Below are positions 7,871 to 15,238 of a stretch of 64,000 nt of DNA, piece after piece. Below the pieces are notes generated by a model. It searched no databases and was not told the DNA's origin. It saw only the letters and a program-made list of their open reading frames with translations. The stretch is taken from assembly GCF_040649515.1 (NCBI RefSeq), contig NZ_JBEZFP010000021.1, forward strand, positions 23,453 to 87,452, read 5' to 3'. Position 1 is the first letter of the stretch; the number at the start of each line of letters is the position of its first letter. The DNA is from Yinghuangia elevatio. GTDB lineage: Bacteria; Actinomycetota; Actinomycetes; Streptomycetales; Streptomycetaceae. The position numbers and the translations under genes are program-made.

Positions 7871-8416
7871 GTGGACAGGGACTTTTACCAGCGCAAGATG
7901 GCCGTGCGCTTCGACTCCATCGACGTCGACGGGGACGGAGTCGTCACCAAGGCCGACTTCGAGCGCGCAGGCGAAAGGGTGGTGGAGGGCCTCGGGCTCA
8001 CCCGGGAGTCCGCGCAGGGCCGAGCGGTCCTCGACGGCGCCGGGACGTTCTGGGCCGCGCTCGCCGATGCCGCGGACGTCGACCGCGACGGCAAGATCAC
8101 GCGCGACGAGTTCGTCATCGCCTGCACGGAGACAATGCTCGCCACACCGGCGGGATTCGGCATCACCGCAAGGCCGTTCGCCGAGTCGGTCGCCAAGGCC
8201 GCCGACCCCGACGGCGATGGGCTGCTCACCGCCGACGAGTACAAGCGCATGCTCACCGCCATGGGCGTGAAGCGCGAGGCGCTGGCCGACGCCGCCGCCC
8301 ACCGTGCGAACGAGGACGGGTCCATCTCCGTCGCAGCGGCGATCGACGCCGCCCAGGACTTCTACACCAGCGACCGGCCGTACCACCCGGCCACCTACTC
8401 GTTCGGCACGTTCTAG
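7871..8416 (+). CDS. EF-hand calcium-binding protein
   Basis: A 181-residue calmodulin-like soluble protein. Three canonical EF-hand loops are visible: DVDGDGVVTKAD (about 18-29), DVDRDGKITRDE (about 74-85) and DPDGDGLLTADE (about 119-130), each with acidic residues at positions 1, 3, 5 and 12. A fourth, ANEDGSISVAAA (about 153-164), is degenerate and likely does not bind calcium. Such four-hand proteins (calerythrin-like) are common in actinobacteria and act as calcium buffers or sensors. GTG at 7871 is chosen because AGGAAA lies at the right distance; the in-frame start 60 bp upstream lacks this. There is no signal peptide, so it is cytosolic. Confidence 0.9.
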   Translation: MDRDFYQRKMAVRFDSIDVDGDGVVTKADFERAGERVVEGLGLTRESAQGRAVLDGAGTFWAALADAADVDRDGKITRDEFVIACTETMLATPAGFGITARPFAESVAKAADPDGDGLLTADEYKRMLTAMGVKREALADAAAHRANEDGSISVAAAIDAAQDFYTSDRPYHPATYSFGTF

Positions 8417-8454
8417 CTGTTGCGGGTTTTGAGGTTGTCGGCGCGCTTGTTGTG

Positions 8455-8485
8455 TTGACCTTCGAGCTGGTTGAAGCTCGACGAT
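8455..8485 (+). promoter_or_regulatory. Putative MerR-type autoregulated promoter
   Basis: A TTGACC -35-like hexamer (8455-8460) and a poor -10-like GACGAT (8480-8485) are separated by 19 bp, the long spacing typical of MerR-controlled promoters. The spacer carries an inverted repeat, TCGAGC (8462-8467) and GCTCGA (8476-8481). Transcription would begin about at the GTG of the MerR-clamp gene. Inferred from motif geometry. Confidence 0.35.
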
Positions 8486-8491
8486 GTCGAG

Positions 8492-9562
8492 GTGACGAAT
8501 TCCGAGCTGATGCCGATCGGGGTCTTCGCCCGACACAGCGGTCTGACCTCAAGCGCGTTGCGGTTCTACGGCGACTGCGGGTTGCTTCCTCCTGCCGAGG
8601 TCGATCCTGTCTCGGGCTACCGCTACTACAGCGCGGGCCAGGTGGCCCGGGCGATCGAGCTTCGTCGGCTCCGTGAGATCGGCATGCCCCTTGCCGGTGT
8701 CGAGGCGGTTCTCAACGCCGAGCCCGGTGAAGCGATCCGGCTGATCGACGAGCACGTCGACAAGGTTGTCGGGGACGCGACGGCAGCGCGGCAGAAGGCT
8801 GCGTCGGTCAAGTCGTCGCTCACCGATGTGTCGAGCCTGCTGATCGCCGTGCTGAAGGGGCCCGTGCTGGCGGACGCCATCGAGCAGGTTCTGACCGCGA
8901 CTGCCCGCGATCCGGGGATGCCCGTGCTCGGCGGGCTGCGCATCGAGGCCACCCAGGAAGCGGTCACGCTGACCGCGACCGACCGGTACCGGCTGTCCAC
9001 CCGAACCCTGGTCCCTACCGAACCGGCGTCCGCGCCGTGGGCGGCCACAGTCGACGGCGACGAGCTGCGGGCCGCGGCCTCCGAGATCCGCCGCAGCACG
9101 CTGGTGCGGGTCGAAGCGACGCCGTACGGAATCCGGTTGCGCTTGGCGGACCGAGAAGACCAGCACTGCCGGCTGCTGTCGGAGCACTTTCCCGACTACC
9201 GGCTGATGCTCACCTCACTGCCCGAGCCGACGACTCGGGTGACGGTCTCGAAGAACCTGTTCCTGCGAGCCCTCGAAGAACATCCGGGTGAGCAGATCTC
9301 GCTGCGTGTGACCCACCGTGGCCTACACGTCCGGGCGGCCGGTGACGAGCACCCCGACCCCCCGCTCCGGGCCACCGTGACGGGGCGGGAACTCCGGATC
9401 TCCTTCCAGCTGACCACGCTCTATCCGGCCGTCAGCACCGCCATCGGGCCCGACGTGATGCTCGACCTGCGCGGACCCGACCAGCCCGTCACGCTCCGCT
9501 CCGCCGACCGCGGCGATCTGACCACCTTGGCCATGCCCGTCCGCCGCGACCACGCCGCCTGA
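8492..9562 (+). CDS. MerR regulator fused to DNA polymerase III beta (sliding clamp)-like domains
   Basis: The 356-residue protein joins two unrelated modules. Residues about 6-75 are a MerR winged helix: LMPIGVFARHSGLTSSALRFYGDCGLL, GYRYYSAGQVARAIELRRLREIGMPL. A dimerisation helix follows (DEHVDKVVGDATAARQKAASVKSSL). Residues about 130-350 resemble domains 2 and 3 of the DnaN clamp: VLGGLRIEATQEAVTLTATDRYRLSTRTL, an inter-domain FPDYRLMLTSLP, and a terminal LTTLAMPVRR like the MPMRL end of DnaN. The first clamp domain is missing, so this is not the replicative clamp. Similar fusions are annotated in actinobacteria as DNA polymerase III beta family proteins; function unknown. Possible starts are TTG 8471, GTG 8492 and ATG 8510; GTG fits the promoter. 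A helical gene follows after 23 bp. Confidence 0.85.
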   Translation: MTNSELMPIGVFARHSGLTSSALRFYGDCGLLPPAEVDPVSGYRYYSAGQVARAIELRRLREIGMPLAGVEAVLNAEPGEAIRLIDEHVDKVVGDATAARQKAASVKSSLTDVSSLLIAVLKGPVLADAIEQVLTATARDPGMPVLGGLRIEATQEAVTLTATDRYRLSTRTLVPTEPASAPWAATVDGDELRAAASEIRRSTLVRVEATPYGIRLRLADREDQHCRLLSEHFPDYRLMLTSLPEPTTRVTVSKNLFLRALEEHPGEQISLRVTHRGLHVRAAGDEHPDPPLRATVTGRELRISFQLTTLYPAVSTAIGPDVMLDLRGPDQPVTLRSADRGDLTTLAMPVRRDHAA

Positions 9563-9585
9563 GCAAGACGACAAGGAGCCCTGCC

Positions 9586-10095
9586 ATGACCTCCACGCCT
9601 GTCGGCCCCGATCCCACCATGGAAGCCATCGGCCTGGCTGTCACCGAAGGACGCGTCGGCGACGCCGCCTCCGCCCGCCGAAAGCTGCTGGGCCTTTGGT
9701 CCGCGATCGGTGTCACCGGCGACCCGCTGCACCGCTGCACCCTGGCGCACTACCTGGCAGACCTCCACGAGGACCCCGCCCAGGCACTGGCCTGGGACAC
9801 CCGGGCCCTGGACGCCGCCGACGCCGTGACCGAACACCGTCTCCAAAACCACCACGCCGGTCTCCACATCGCCGGCTTCTACCCGTCCCTGCACCTCAAC
9901 CTCGCCGACAACTACCGCCGCCTCGGGTCCTTCGACGCCGCCGCCGAACACATCAACGCGGCCAAGGAAGGCGCCCCCAGCCTTCCCGAAGGCGCGTACG
10001 GCGATCTTCTGCGCACCGCGATCGAGCAGGTGGCCCAGGCCATCACCCTGCGGGACACCACCAAACGCTCCTCCGCTCCAGGCCCTGCTGCGTGA
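9586..10095 (+). CDS. TPR-like helical protein linked to the MerR-clamp gene
   Basis: A 169-residue all-helical soluble protein. Helical hairpins resembling tetratricopeptide repeats are visible: VTEGRVGDAASARRKLLGLW, HRCTLAHYLADLHEDPAQALAWDTRALDAA, and SLHLNLADNYRRLGSFDAAAEHINAAKEGA, the last being a good TPR. AAGGAG lies just before the ATG, and the gene starts 23 bp after the MerR-clamp stop, so the two are very likely co-transcribed. It probably mediates protein contacts; partner unknown. No catalytic motif is seen. Confidence 0.75.
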   Translation: MTSTPVGPDPTMEAIGLAVTEGRVGDAASARRKLLGLWSAIGVTGDPLHRCTLAHYLADLHEDPAQALAWDTRALDAADAVTEHRLQNHHAGLHIAGFYPSLHLNLADNYRRLGSFDAAAEHINAAKEGAPSLPEGAYGDLLRTAIEQVAQAITLRDTTKRSSAPGPAA

Positions 10096-10235
10096 CGAAC
10101 GAAAACGCACCTTCACCCGCCGAGAGTCCCGGACTTGGCCGCATCACGTACCCCCGTGCAGCAGGTCGTTCGCGTTCGACGGGGACGGCGGAGGAGGCGG
10201 CGGGGGATCGTTCACCGGCCGGCGGCGCACCAGGT

Positions 10236-10865
10236 CTAGCGGTACATCGCGTAGAGCCTGCCGTTATGGGAGGCGACGCCGAGTTCGCCCTCCATCGCGC
10301 CGACGTCGCCATCCGGCATGCGGACCCACGGGCCGTGCCGGTCCGCGGTGGTCAGGCTGTGGAGCTTGCCCGCGTGCCCCCGGGCCACGAGCCAGACCTC
10401 GCCCTTATGGGTGGCCAGGGTCGGGCCTTCCGGGGTGTTCCAGCCCGACGGGGGGTGCACGTATTCACCGGTGATTCCGAGCATCTCGGCGACCGTGTTC
10501 ACTCCGTCGTAGCCGCGCCAAGCGATCCAGTTCCTCTTGCCGTGCGTGGTCATGGACATCCTGTGGTGGGTTTCGTAGGCGCCCGGCCACGCGGAGAGCT
10601 GGGTCCAGGTCTGCCCGTCGGAGGAGTAGAGGATCTGCCCCCCTCTGCCGGAGCCCTGCCAGTTGTACGTGTAGTACGTGGCGTAGACGTAGTCGTCCTT
10701 CGCGGACATCATCGCGGCCCGGTCCGTGACGATGCCGAGGGTGATCTCCACCCAGATGGGCTTGTTCATCCACGCCTCGATGAACCCCATCAGCGCCCGG
10801 TGGAACGCGGACGGGCTCTGGTCGGCCTCCCACACCATGACGCCGGTCCCCGCGACCCGGTTCAC
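10236..10865 (-). CDS. Sialidase-like beta-propeller fragment, hypothetical
   Basis: The 209-residue product has repeated beta-blade patterns of sialidase-like propellers: GQILYSSDGQTWTQL, GKRNWIAWRGYDG, GPTLATHKGEVWLVARG and GELGVASHNGRLYAMYR. A complete propeller would need about 350 residues, and no signal peptide or catalytic Arg triad is recognisable. The start is uncertain (GTG 10865, ATG 10838, or earlier at 10967). It may be the 3' part of a degraded secreted gene or a small truncated propeller. It is convergent with the TPR gene and has no obvious functional neighbour. Confidence 0.5.
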   Translation of the reverse strand: MNRVAGTGVMVWEADQSPSAFHRALMGFIEAWMNKPIWVEITLGIVTDRAAMMSAKDDYVYATYYTYNWQGSGRGGQILYSSDGQTWTQLSAWPGAYETHHRMSMTTHGKRNWIAWRGYDGVNTVAEMLGITGEYVHPPSGWNTPEGPTLATHKGEVWLVARGHAGKLHSLTTADRHGPWVRMPDGDVGAMEGELGVASHNGRLYAMYR

Positions 10866-11003
10866 GTGGGCTGTTCCGTCCAGCGTGCCGCGCCAACCCG
10901 AACGGGTGACAGATACACCCAAACGAGGGATACAAGCCCCCGAGTGTGACGGCGGCCCAGAGCCCACCGGCGTCCGCCGAGTAGGGCTGAACGTGCCGGG
11001 TCG

Positions 11004-11633
11004 TCAGGGGGCGGCTGGGGGCGGGGGCGGCGAAGCCGAGTTGGTAGGGAGCGAGTTGAGTAGGGCGGTGGCGCATTCCTCGGCGAGGTCTTCGGCGTGG
11101 GCGGGAAGCGGCTCGCCGGCCCGTAGGTGGCGGCGGACCAGGGAGAGCGGTAGGTCGATGAGGGCGAGTTCGACGCATTCGGTGTCCTGGCGGGCCTTGG
11201 CTCCCAGCGCCTCGGCGAGGGCTGCAAGGGCGGTGCGCACGCGCTGGTTGCCGTGTTCCGCACGGTGGACGTGTTCCTTGGGCCAGTGGGCGCGGCCGAA
11301 GTCACCGGCGCCGTACAGGAGGACGGCGGCCTCCTCCGGGTGGGCGCGGCTCCAGGAGACGACGTGGCGCGCGGCCGCGCGTCCCGCTTGCCGCGCGTCG
11401 ACGTCCGTGTCCAGGGCCTTGAAGTAGCCCTCTTGGAAGCGCTCGACCGTCCGCAGCCACACCTCGGCGAGCAGCGCGGGTCGCCCGGGGAAGCGGTGGT
11501 ACACCGAACCGCTCGGGGCTCCCACGTCGTTGGCGACCGCGGACATGGTCACCCCGCCCGGTCCCGTTGCCGCGGCCAGGCGTACGGCGGCGTCGAGGAG
11601 TTGGTCGGCGTCGAAGCGGGCTGGTCTGGCCAT
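11004..11633 (-). CDS. TetR-family repressor
   Basis: A 209-residue repressor. The N-terminal helix-turn-helix is typical: ADQLLDAAVRLAAATGPGGVTMSAVANDVGAPSGSVYHRFPGRPALLAEVW (about 8-58). The C-terminal ligand domain ends in a Pro-rich tail (PPPPPAAP). It is divergent from an SRPBCC-domain gene with only 60 bp between the starts, and that gap contains two inverted repeats, so it most likely represses both itself and that gene. Ligand unknown. Confidence 0.88.
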   Translation of the reverse strand: MARPARFDADQLLDAAVRLAAATGPGGVTMSAVANDVGAPSGSVYHRFPGRPALLAEVWLRTVERFQEGYFKALDTDVDARQAGRAAARHVVSWSRAHPEEAAVLLYGAGDFGRAHWPKEHVHRAEHGNQRVRTALAALAEALGAKARQDTECVELALIDLPLSLVRRHLRAGEPLPAHAEDLAEECATALLNSLPTNSASPPPPPAAP

Positions 11634-11639
11634 GAGTTA

Positions 11640-11674
11640 GAGAGTACTCTCCAGAATATTAGAGAGCTGTCTCT
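11640..11674. promoter_or_regulatory. Two candidate TetR operators
   Basis: GAGAGTACTCTC (11640-11651) is a perfect 12-bp palindrome. AGAGA at 11661 and TCTCT ending at 11674 form a second imperfect palindrome with the same half-site, 22 bp from the first centre to centre. Both lie between the divergent TetR and SRPBCC starts. The spacing is about two helical turns, suited to side-by-side dimers. Confidence 0.65.
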
Positions 11675-11693
11675 ACAATGATTCTGAGGACGC

Positions 11694-12197
11694 ATGGGCA
11701 TCTACAACGTGCACGAGCGACTGCTGACCGCGAAGGAGAGCGACGTGGGCGCGCTGATCGACGCCCTGTCGAGCAGCGCTGACGAACTGTGGCCGCGCCG
11801 GGAGTGGCCGCCGATGAAGTTCGACCGTCCCCTGGCCGCCGGGGCGGTAGGCGGCCACGGCCCGGTGCGTTACACCGTCGCCGCGTACGTCCCCTCCGTC
11901 TGGGTTCGCTTCGCCTTCAGCGGACCGCGCGGCTTCCACGGATTCCACGAATACGCCGTCCTGGCCGTCGACGACGAACACACGCTGCTGCGCCACACCC
12001 TCGCCATGGACGCTCGCGGACCGGCCCGGCTCACCTGGCCGCTCCTGTGGCGGCCGCTCCACAACGCCTGCCTGGCGGACAGCCTCGACCGCGCCGAACT
12101 GGCGTGCACGGGCGCGGTGGCACGCCCGGCGCGCTGGAGCCGGTACGTACGCCTTCTTCGCGGCATCGGGCGTGGGGTGGCACGCCTCGCAGCCTGA
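11694..12197 (+). CDS. SRPBCC-like (START superfamily) protein
   Basis: A 167-residue protein with the pattern of a SRPBCC ligand-binding barrel: SSADELWPRREWPPMKFDRPL, GHGPVRYTVAAYVPSVWVRFAFSGPRGFHGFHEYAVL, then HTLLRHTLAMDARGPARLTWPLLWRPLHNACLADSLDRAE as the long C-terminal helix. Such proteins bind hydrophobic ligands or act as cyclases/hydratases. It is divergent from, and presumably controlled by, the adjacent TetR repressor. No membrane helix is clear. No catalytic residues can be assigned. Confidence 0.65.
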   Translation: MGIYNVHERLLTAKESDVGALIDALSSSADELWPRREWPPMKFDRPLAAGAVGGHGPVRYTVAAYVPSVWVRFAFSGPRGFHGFHEYAVLAVDDEHTLLRHTLAMDARGPARLTWPLLWRPLHNACLADSLDRAELACTGAVARPARWSRYVRLLRGIGRGVARLAA

Positions 12198-12299
12198 CTC
12201 ACCGGCAGGACCTCAAGGCGCACCGCCGCGAGAGGCGCGCTCGCCCCGTGCATAGAAGTGGGTGGCCGGACTGCCCGACCCGCGAAACCGAAGACGCGC

Positions 12300-13523
12300 C
12301 TAATCCTCCTCGAGCCATCGGGTGCGTTCGGCTTCGCTGGGGGCGGGGGTGTCGACGATGTGGGGGACGAAGCGGGCGTAGAAGTCCGTGACGGGGCCGT
12401 CGGATTCGCGGACGCCGAGGCCGGCGGCCTTGCCGTCGACGATCCACGAGCCGAGCACGACCTGATTGCCGTCGAGGTTCGGCAGACGTACGTACTCCTG
12501 GAAGCACCAGCCCTCGGAGCCGTCGTAGTCGACGCTCGGGTGCACGTACTCCGAGTCGGGCGTGACGATGCGCACCGAGTCGCCTTCGCGGCCGTGCAAG
12601 GGCTTTGCGACGTACGAGGTCAACTCGCGCGGGGAGTCGAGGTACGCGGGGAGGAGGTTCGGGTGTCCGGGATACAACTCCCAAAGGGTCGCCAGGATCG
12701 CCTTGTTGGACAGCACGGCCTTCCAGGCCGGTTCGAGGAAGCGCACGGTGTCCGGGTGGTCGACGGCGTGGCGCCCGAACGGATCGGTCAGCATGTCCTC
12801 CCACGGATACAGCACGAACATCGTGTCGATCACCCGGTCCTCGAGGTCGACGAAGCGCAGCGCGCCGTCGTGCCAGCCGATGTCGGCGACCTCCAGGCCG
12901 ACCGTGGTCAGCCCGGCCTCGGTGGCCGTGTCGCGGAGGTACGAGGCGGTCAGCCACTCCTCGTCGAAGTCGGTGCCGCCTACGTGCGCGAAGTGCACGA
13001 CCTCGGACGCGAGCCTCGGCGCCATGCGCTGCCAGGCCCGCACGAGGCGTTCGTGCAGGCTGTTCCACTGGTCGCGGTCGGGGAAGCGGTCTCGCAGCCA
13101 GAACCACTGGATCATGGACGCCTCGATCAGCGTCGTCGGCGTATCCGCGTTGTACTCGAGGAGTTTCGGCTCGGCGATGCCGCCGGTCGCGCCGCCCCAG
13201 GCGAGGTCGAAGCGGCCGTACAGGCTCGGATGGTCCTCGTCGAGCGTGCGTAGGAGGTAGGCGCGCGCGTCCTCCGGGAGCGCGAACGCTGCCAGGTCGC
13301 CGCGCTCCAGTACGTGCCGCGCCGCCGCAACGCACATCTCGTGCAGTTCCCGCGTCACCTGCTCCAGGCGGTCGATCTCCGGCAGCGTGAACCGGTAGTA
13401 GGCGTTTTCGAACCAGTACGGCACCTCGCCGCCGCCGTCCAGGCGGGTCGTCACGTACAACATCCCCTGCGACTCGACCAAGTGCTTCCAGTCGGGCCGC
13501 GGTTCGATCGCTATCCGGTCCAT
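12300..13523 (-). CDS. Glutathionylspermidine synthase-like ATP-grasp protein (YgiC family)
   Basis: The 407-residue protein matches the C-terminal synthetase part of glutathionylspermidine synthase and its stand-alone YgiC/YjfC relatives. Visible landmarks are RFDLAWGGATGGIAEPKLLEYNADTPTTLIE (substrate and metal site), LYPWEDM, AYLDSPRELTSYVAKPLHGREGDSVRI (ATP-grasp Lys and glycine loop) and CFQEYVRLPNLDGNQVVLGSWIVDGKAAGLGVRESDGPVTD. The amidase domain of bifunctional Gss is absent. Actinobacteria normally use mycothiol rather than glutathione, so a glutathionylspermidine product is unlikely; an amide ligation on another polyamine or peptide is a better guess. A lipoprotein gene lies upstream on the same strand, like E. 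coli ygiB-ygiC. ATG 13523 starts the conserved region. Confidence 0.85.
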   Translation of the reverse strand: MDRIAIEPRPDWKHLVESQGMLYVTTRLDGGGEVPYWFENAYYRFTLPEIDRLEQVTRELHEMCVAAARHVLERGDLAAFALPEDARAYLLRTLDEDHPSLYGRFDLAWGGATGGIAEPKLLEYNADTPTTLIEASMIQWFWLRDRFPDRDQWNSLHERLVRAWQRMAPRLASEVVHFAHVGGTDFDEEWLTASYLRDTATEAGLTTVGLEVADIGWHDGALRFVDLEDRVIDTMFVLYPWEDMLTDPFGRHAVDHPDTVRFLEPAWKAVLSNKAILATLWELYPGHPNLLPAYLDSPRELTSYVAKPLHGREGDSVRIVTPDSEYVHPSVDYDGSEGWCFQEYVRLPNLDGNQVVLGSWIVDGKAAGLGVRESDGPVTDFYARFVPHIVDTPAPSEAERTRWLEED

Positions 13524-13716
13524 CGCCGCATGGTGCCATGGCCTGGGAACTGGCACGCGGGCAGCCCGGCGGGTTGGGGGACAGGCGCGCCGGACCGAAG
13601 TCGGGTCAGGCAGCCAGGGAGGCGGCTGGGTTGAGCCCGAAGTGTCGTACGGCCGCGGCCCCGGTCTCGGCCTGGCTCCGTCTTCCGGCCGACCCCGCCG
13701 ACGACGCCGGGCCGGC

Positions 13717-14085
13717 TCAGCCGCCTCCGCCGCTGCTCCCGTCACCGCCGCTGCCCCCGAACCCGCCGCGCGTGACCGACCCGCTGTTGGGCCGGGTGAA
13801 CGTCCCGCCGGTGCCGGTGTAGGAACTGCCTTCGGAGGGAACGGCGTTCTCCTGCTTCCCCGTCTTGCGCGGTATGTAGTACCAGGAGTAGACGTTCGTG
13901 CGGTCCGTCAGACACAGGTTGTCGGCCACGCGCATCATCGACTGCCGGTGTACGCACACTTCCGAATAGTCCGACTTCTTCGACCCCTTGGAGCCACCGC
14001 CGCACGCGGCCAGCGCACAGGCGAGGCTCAGGGTCGTTGCCGCGGCCACCGTCGCCGATCTCAGACGACGCCCCGAAGGTGGCAT
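13717..14085 (-). CDS. Small Gly-rich lipoprotein upstream of the YgiC-like gene
   Basis: A 122-residue exported lipoprotein. The signal peptide ends in the lipobox LAAC (about 24-27), followed by GGGSKGSKKSD. The mature part has three Cys (lipid Cys plus two in SEVCVHRQSMMRVADNLCLTD) and an SWYYIPRK strand, and ends in a Gly/Ser-rich tail (SGGDGSSGGGG). Its place before a YgiC-like ATP-grasp gene (193 bp gap) parallels E. coli ygiB-ygiC, although sequence similarity to YgiB is not evident. Three 16-bp tandem repeats lie 29-75 bp upstream. Function unknown. Confidence 0.7.
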   Translation of the reverse strand: MPPSGRRLRSATVAAATTLSLACALAACGGGSKGSKKSDYSEVCVHRQSMMRVADNLCLTDRTNVYSWYYIPRKTGKQENAVPSEGSSYTGTGGTFTRPNSGSVTRGGFGGSGGDGSSGGGG

Positions 14086-14113
14086 GCGAACTCCTCAGAT
14101 AGTCAGATGGCCC

Positions 14114-14160
14114 GTCAGTACGTCGGCCTGTCAGTACGTCGGCCCACAGATACGTCGGAC
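14114..14160. repeat. Three 16-bp tandem repeats upstream of the lipoprotein gene
   Basis: GTCAGTACGTCGGCCT (14114-14129) is followed by GTCAGTACGTCGGCCC (14130-14145) and a diverged third copy ending TACGTCGGAC (14160). The array lies in the gap between the divergent lipoprotein and SDR genes. Its position suggests iterated protein-binding sites, but this is not shown. Confidence 0.75.
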
Positions 14161-14387
14161 AGGCCCTTCGTGTGCCTGGCCGGACAAGCATGCCCGCATA
14201 GTTATCCGCTCCGCACGTACACCCGTTCGCAAGAGGCCGCGCAGACCGGCCGCGCCCCGCGTTGCGCGTGCCGGAGCACGGAGCACGCAGCCCGCGCCGA
14301 CAATCGTACGGACACTCCGCGATGAGATCATGTGTCGGCAAAAGCCAGGAAACCCCTGGAAACCGAGACGTCCCGGGAGAAGAGCGC

Positions 14388-15143
14388 ATGACCGTACGCG
14401 GAACCCTCCTCGTCACCGGAGGCAGCAAGGGCATCGGCGCCGCCGTGGCACGCGCCGCCGCCGAGGCCGGCTGGGCGGTAGCCGTCAATTACGCCTCGGA
14501 CGAGGACGGCGCCCTCAAGGTCGTCGCGGCCGTCGAGGCGGCCGGCGGCACGGCGGTGGCGCTGCCGGGCGACGTGTCCGTCGAGGGCGACGTGGTCCGC
14601 CTGTTCGACGCCGCCGAGGCGGTGCTCGGCGGTCCGGTCACCGCACTGGTCAACAACGCCGGGATCGTCGGCGCCCACGGGCGGTTCGACGACCTGGACA
14701 GCGTCGCGCTGCGCCGTACGGTCGACGTCAACGTGGTCGGAGCCATGCTCTGCGCCCGCGAGGCGGTCCGCCGCATGTCCACCCGGCGCGGCGGCCCGGG
14801 CGGCCTCATCGTCAACATCTCCTCGCGCGCGGCGCAGTTGGGCAGCGCGGGGGAGTGGGTGCACTACGCCGCCACGAAGGCCGCCGTCGACGCCCTCACC
14901 CTCGGCCTCGCCCACGAGGTGGCCGCCGAGGGCATCCGCGTGAACGCGGTGGCCCCGGGGCTCATCGAGACGGGCCTGCACGCGGGAGCGGGGCAGCCGA
15001 ACCGCCTTGCGGAGAAGGCGAACTCCATCCCGATGGGACGCGCCGGGACGGCCGAAGAGGTGGCCGAGGCGGTCATGTGGCTGTTGTCCGACGCCTCCGC
15101 GTTCACCACCGGGGCCGTACTGCCGGTGCATGGCGGCCGCTGA
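14388..15143 (+). CDS. Short-chain dehydrogenase/reductase (SDR), FabG-like
   Basis: The 251-residue enzyme is a classical SDR acting as an NAD(P)-dependent oxidoreductase. The cofactor motif TGGSKGIG is at about 8-15, NNAG at about 87-90, the catalytic Ser in IVNISSRAAQLGS and YAATK with catalytic Tyr and Lys at about 161-165. IRVNAVAPGLIETGLH and the closing FTTGAVLPVHGGR are typical of FabG-like members. GGGAGAAG precedes the ATG. It is probably monocistronic; a GNAT gene follows 95 bp later. The substrate cannot be read from sequence. Confidence 0.9.
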   Translation: MTVRGTLLVTGGSKGIGAAVARAAAEAGWAVAVNYASDEDGALKVVAAVEAAGGTAVALPGDVSVEGDVVRLFDAAEAVLGGPVTALVNNAGIVGAHGRFDDLDSVALRRTVDVNVVGAMLCAREAVRRMSTRRGGPGGLIVNISSRAAQLGSAGEWVHYAATKAAVDALTLGLAHEVAAEGIRVNAVAPGLIETGLHAGAGQPNRLAEKANSIPMGRAGTAEEVAEAVMWLLSDASAFTTGAVLPVHGGR

Positions 15144-15238
15144 CCGGCGCCGCGCCAGGGCGCGCCAGGTGTCCAGGGAGCGCAACGTGCGGGCATTCCG
15201 GTGGAAGCACTGCTCCGCATCCGCTTGGATTGGTGGTG

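Noticed and set aside
9696..10949. Long frame running from the TPR gene across the propeller fragment on the plus strand
   Set aside because: Its first part is antiphase to the TPR gene and its second part is antisense to the propeller; neither reads as protein.
13988..15238. A 417-codon lead in front of the GNAT gene
   Set aside because: It is the shifted frame of the SDR gene; GNAT homology begins only at 15239.
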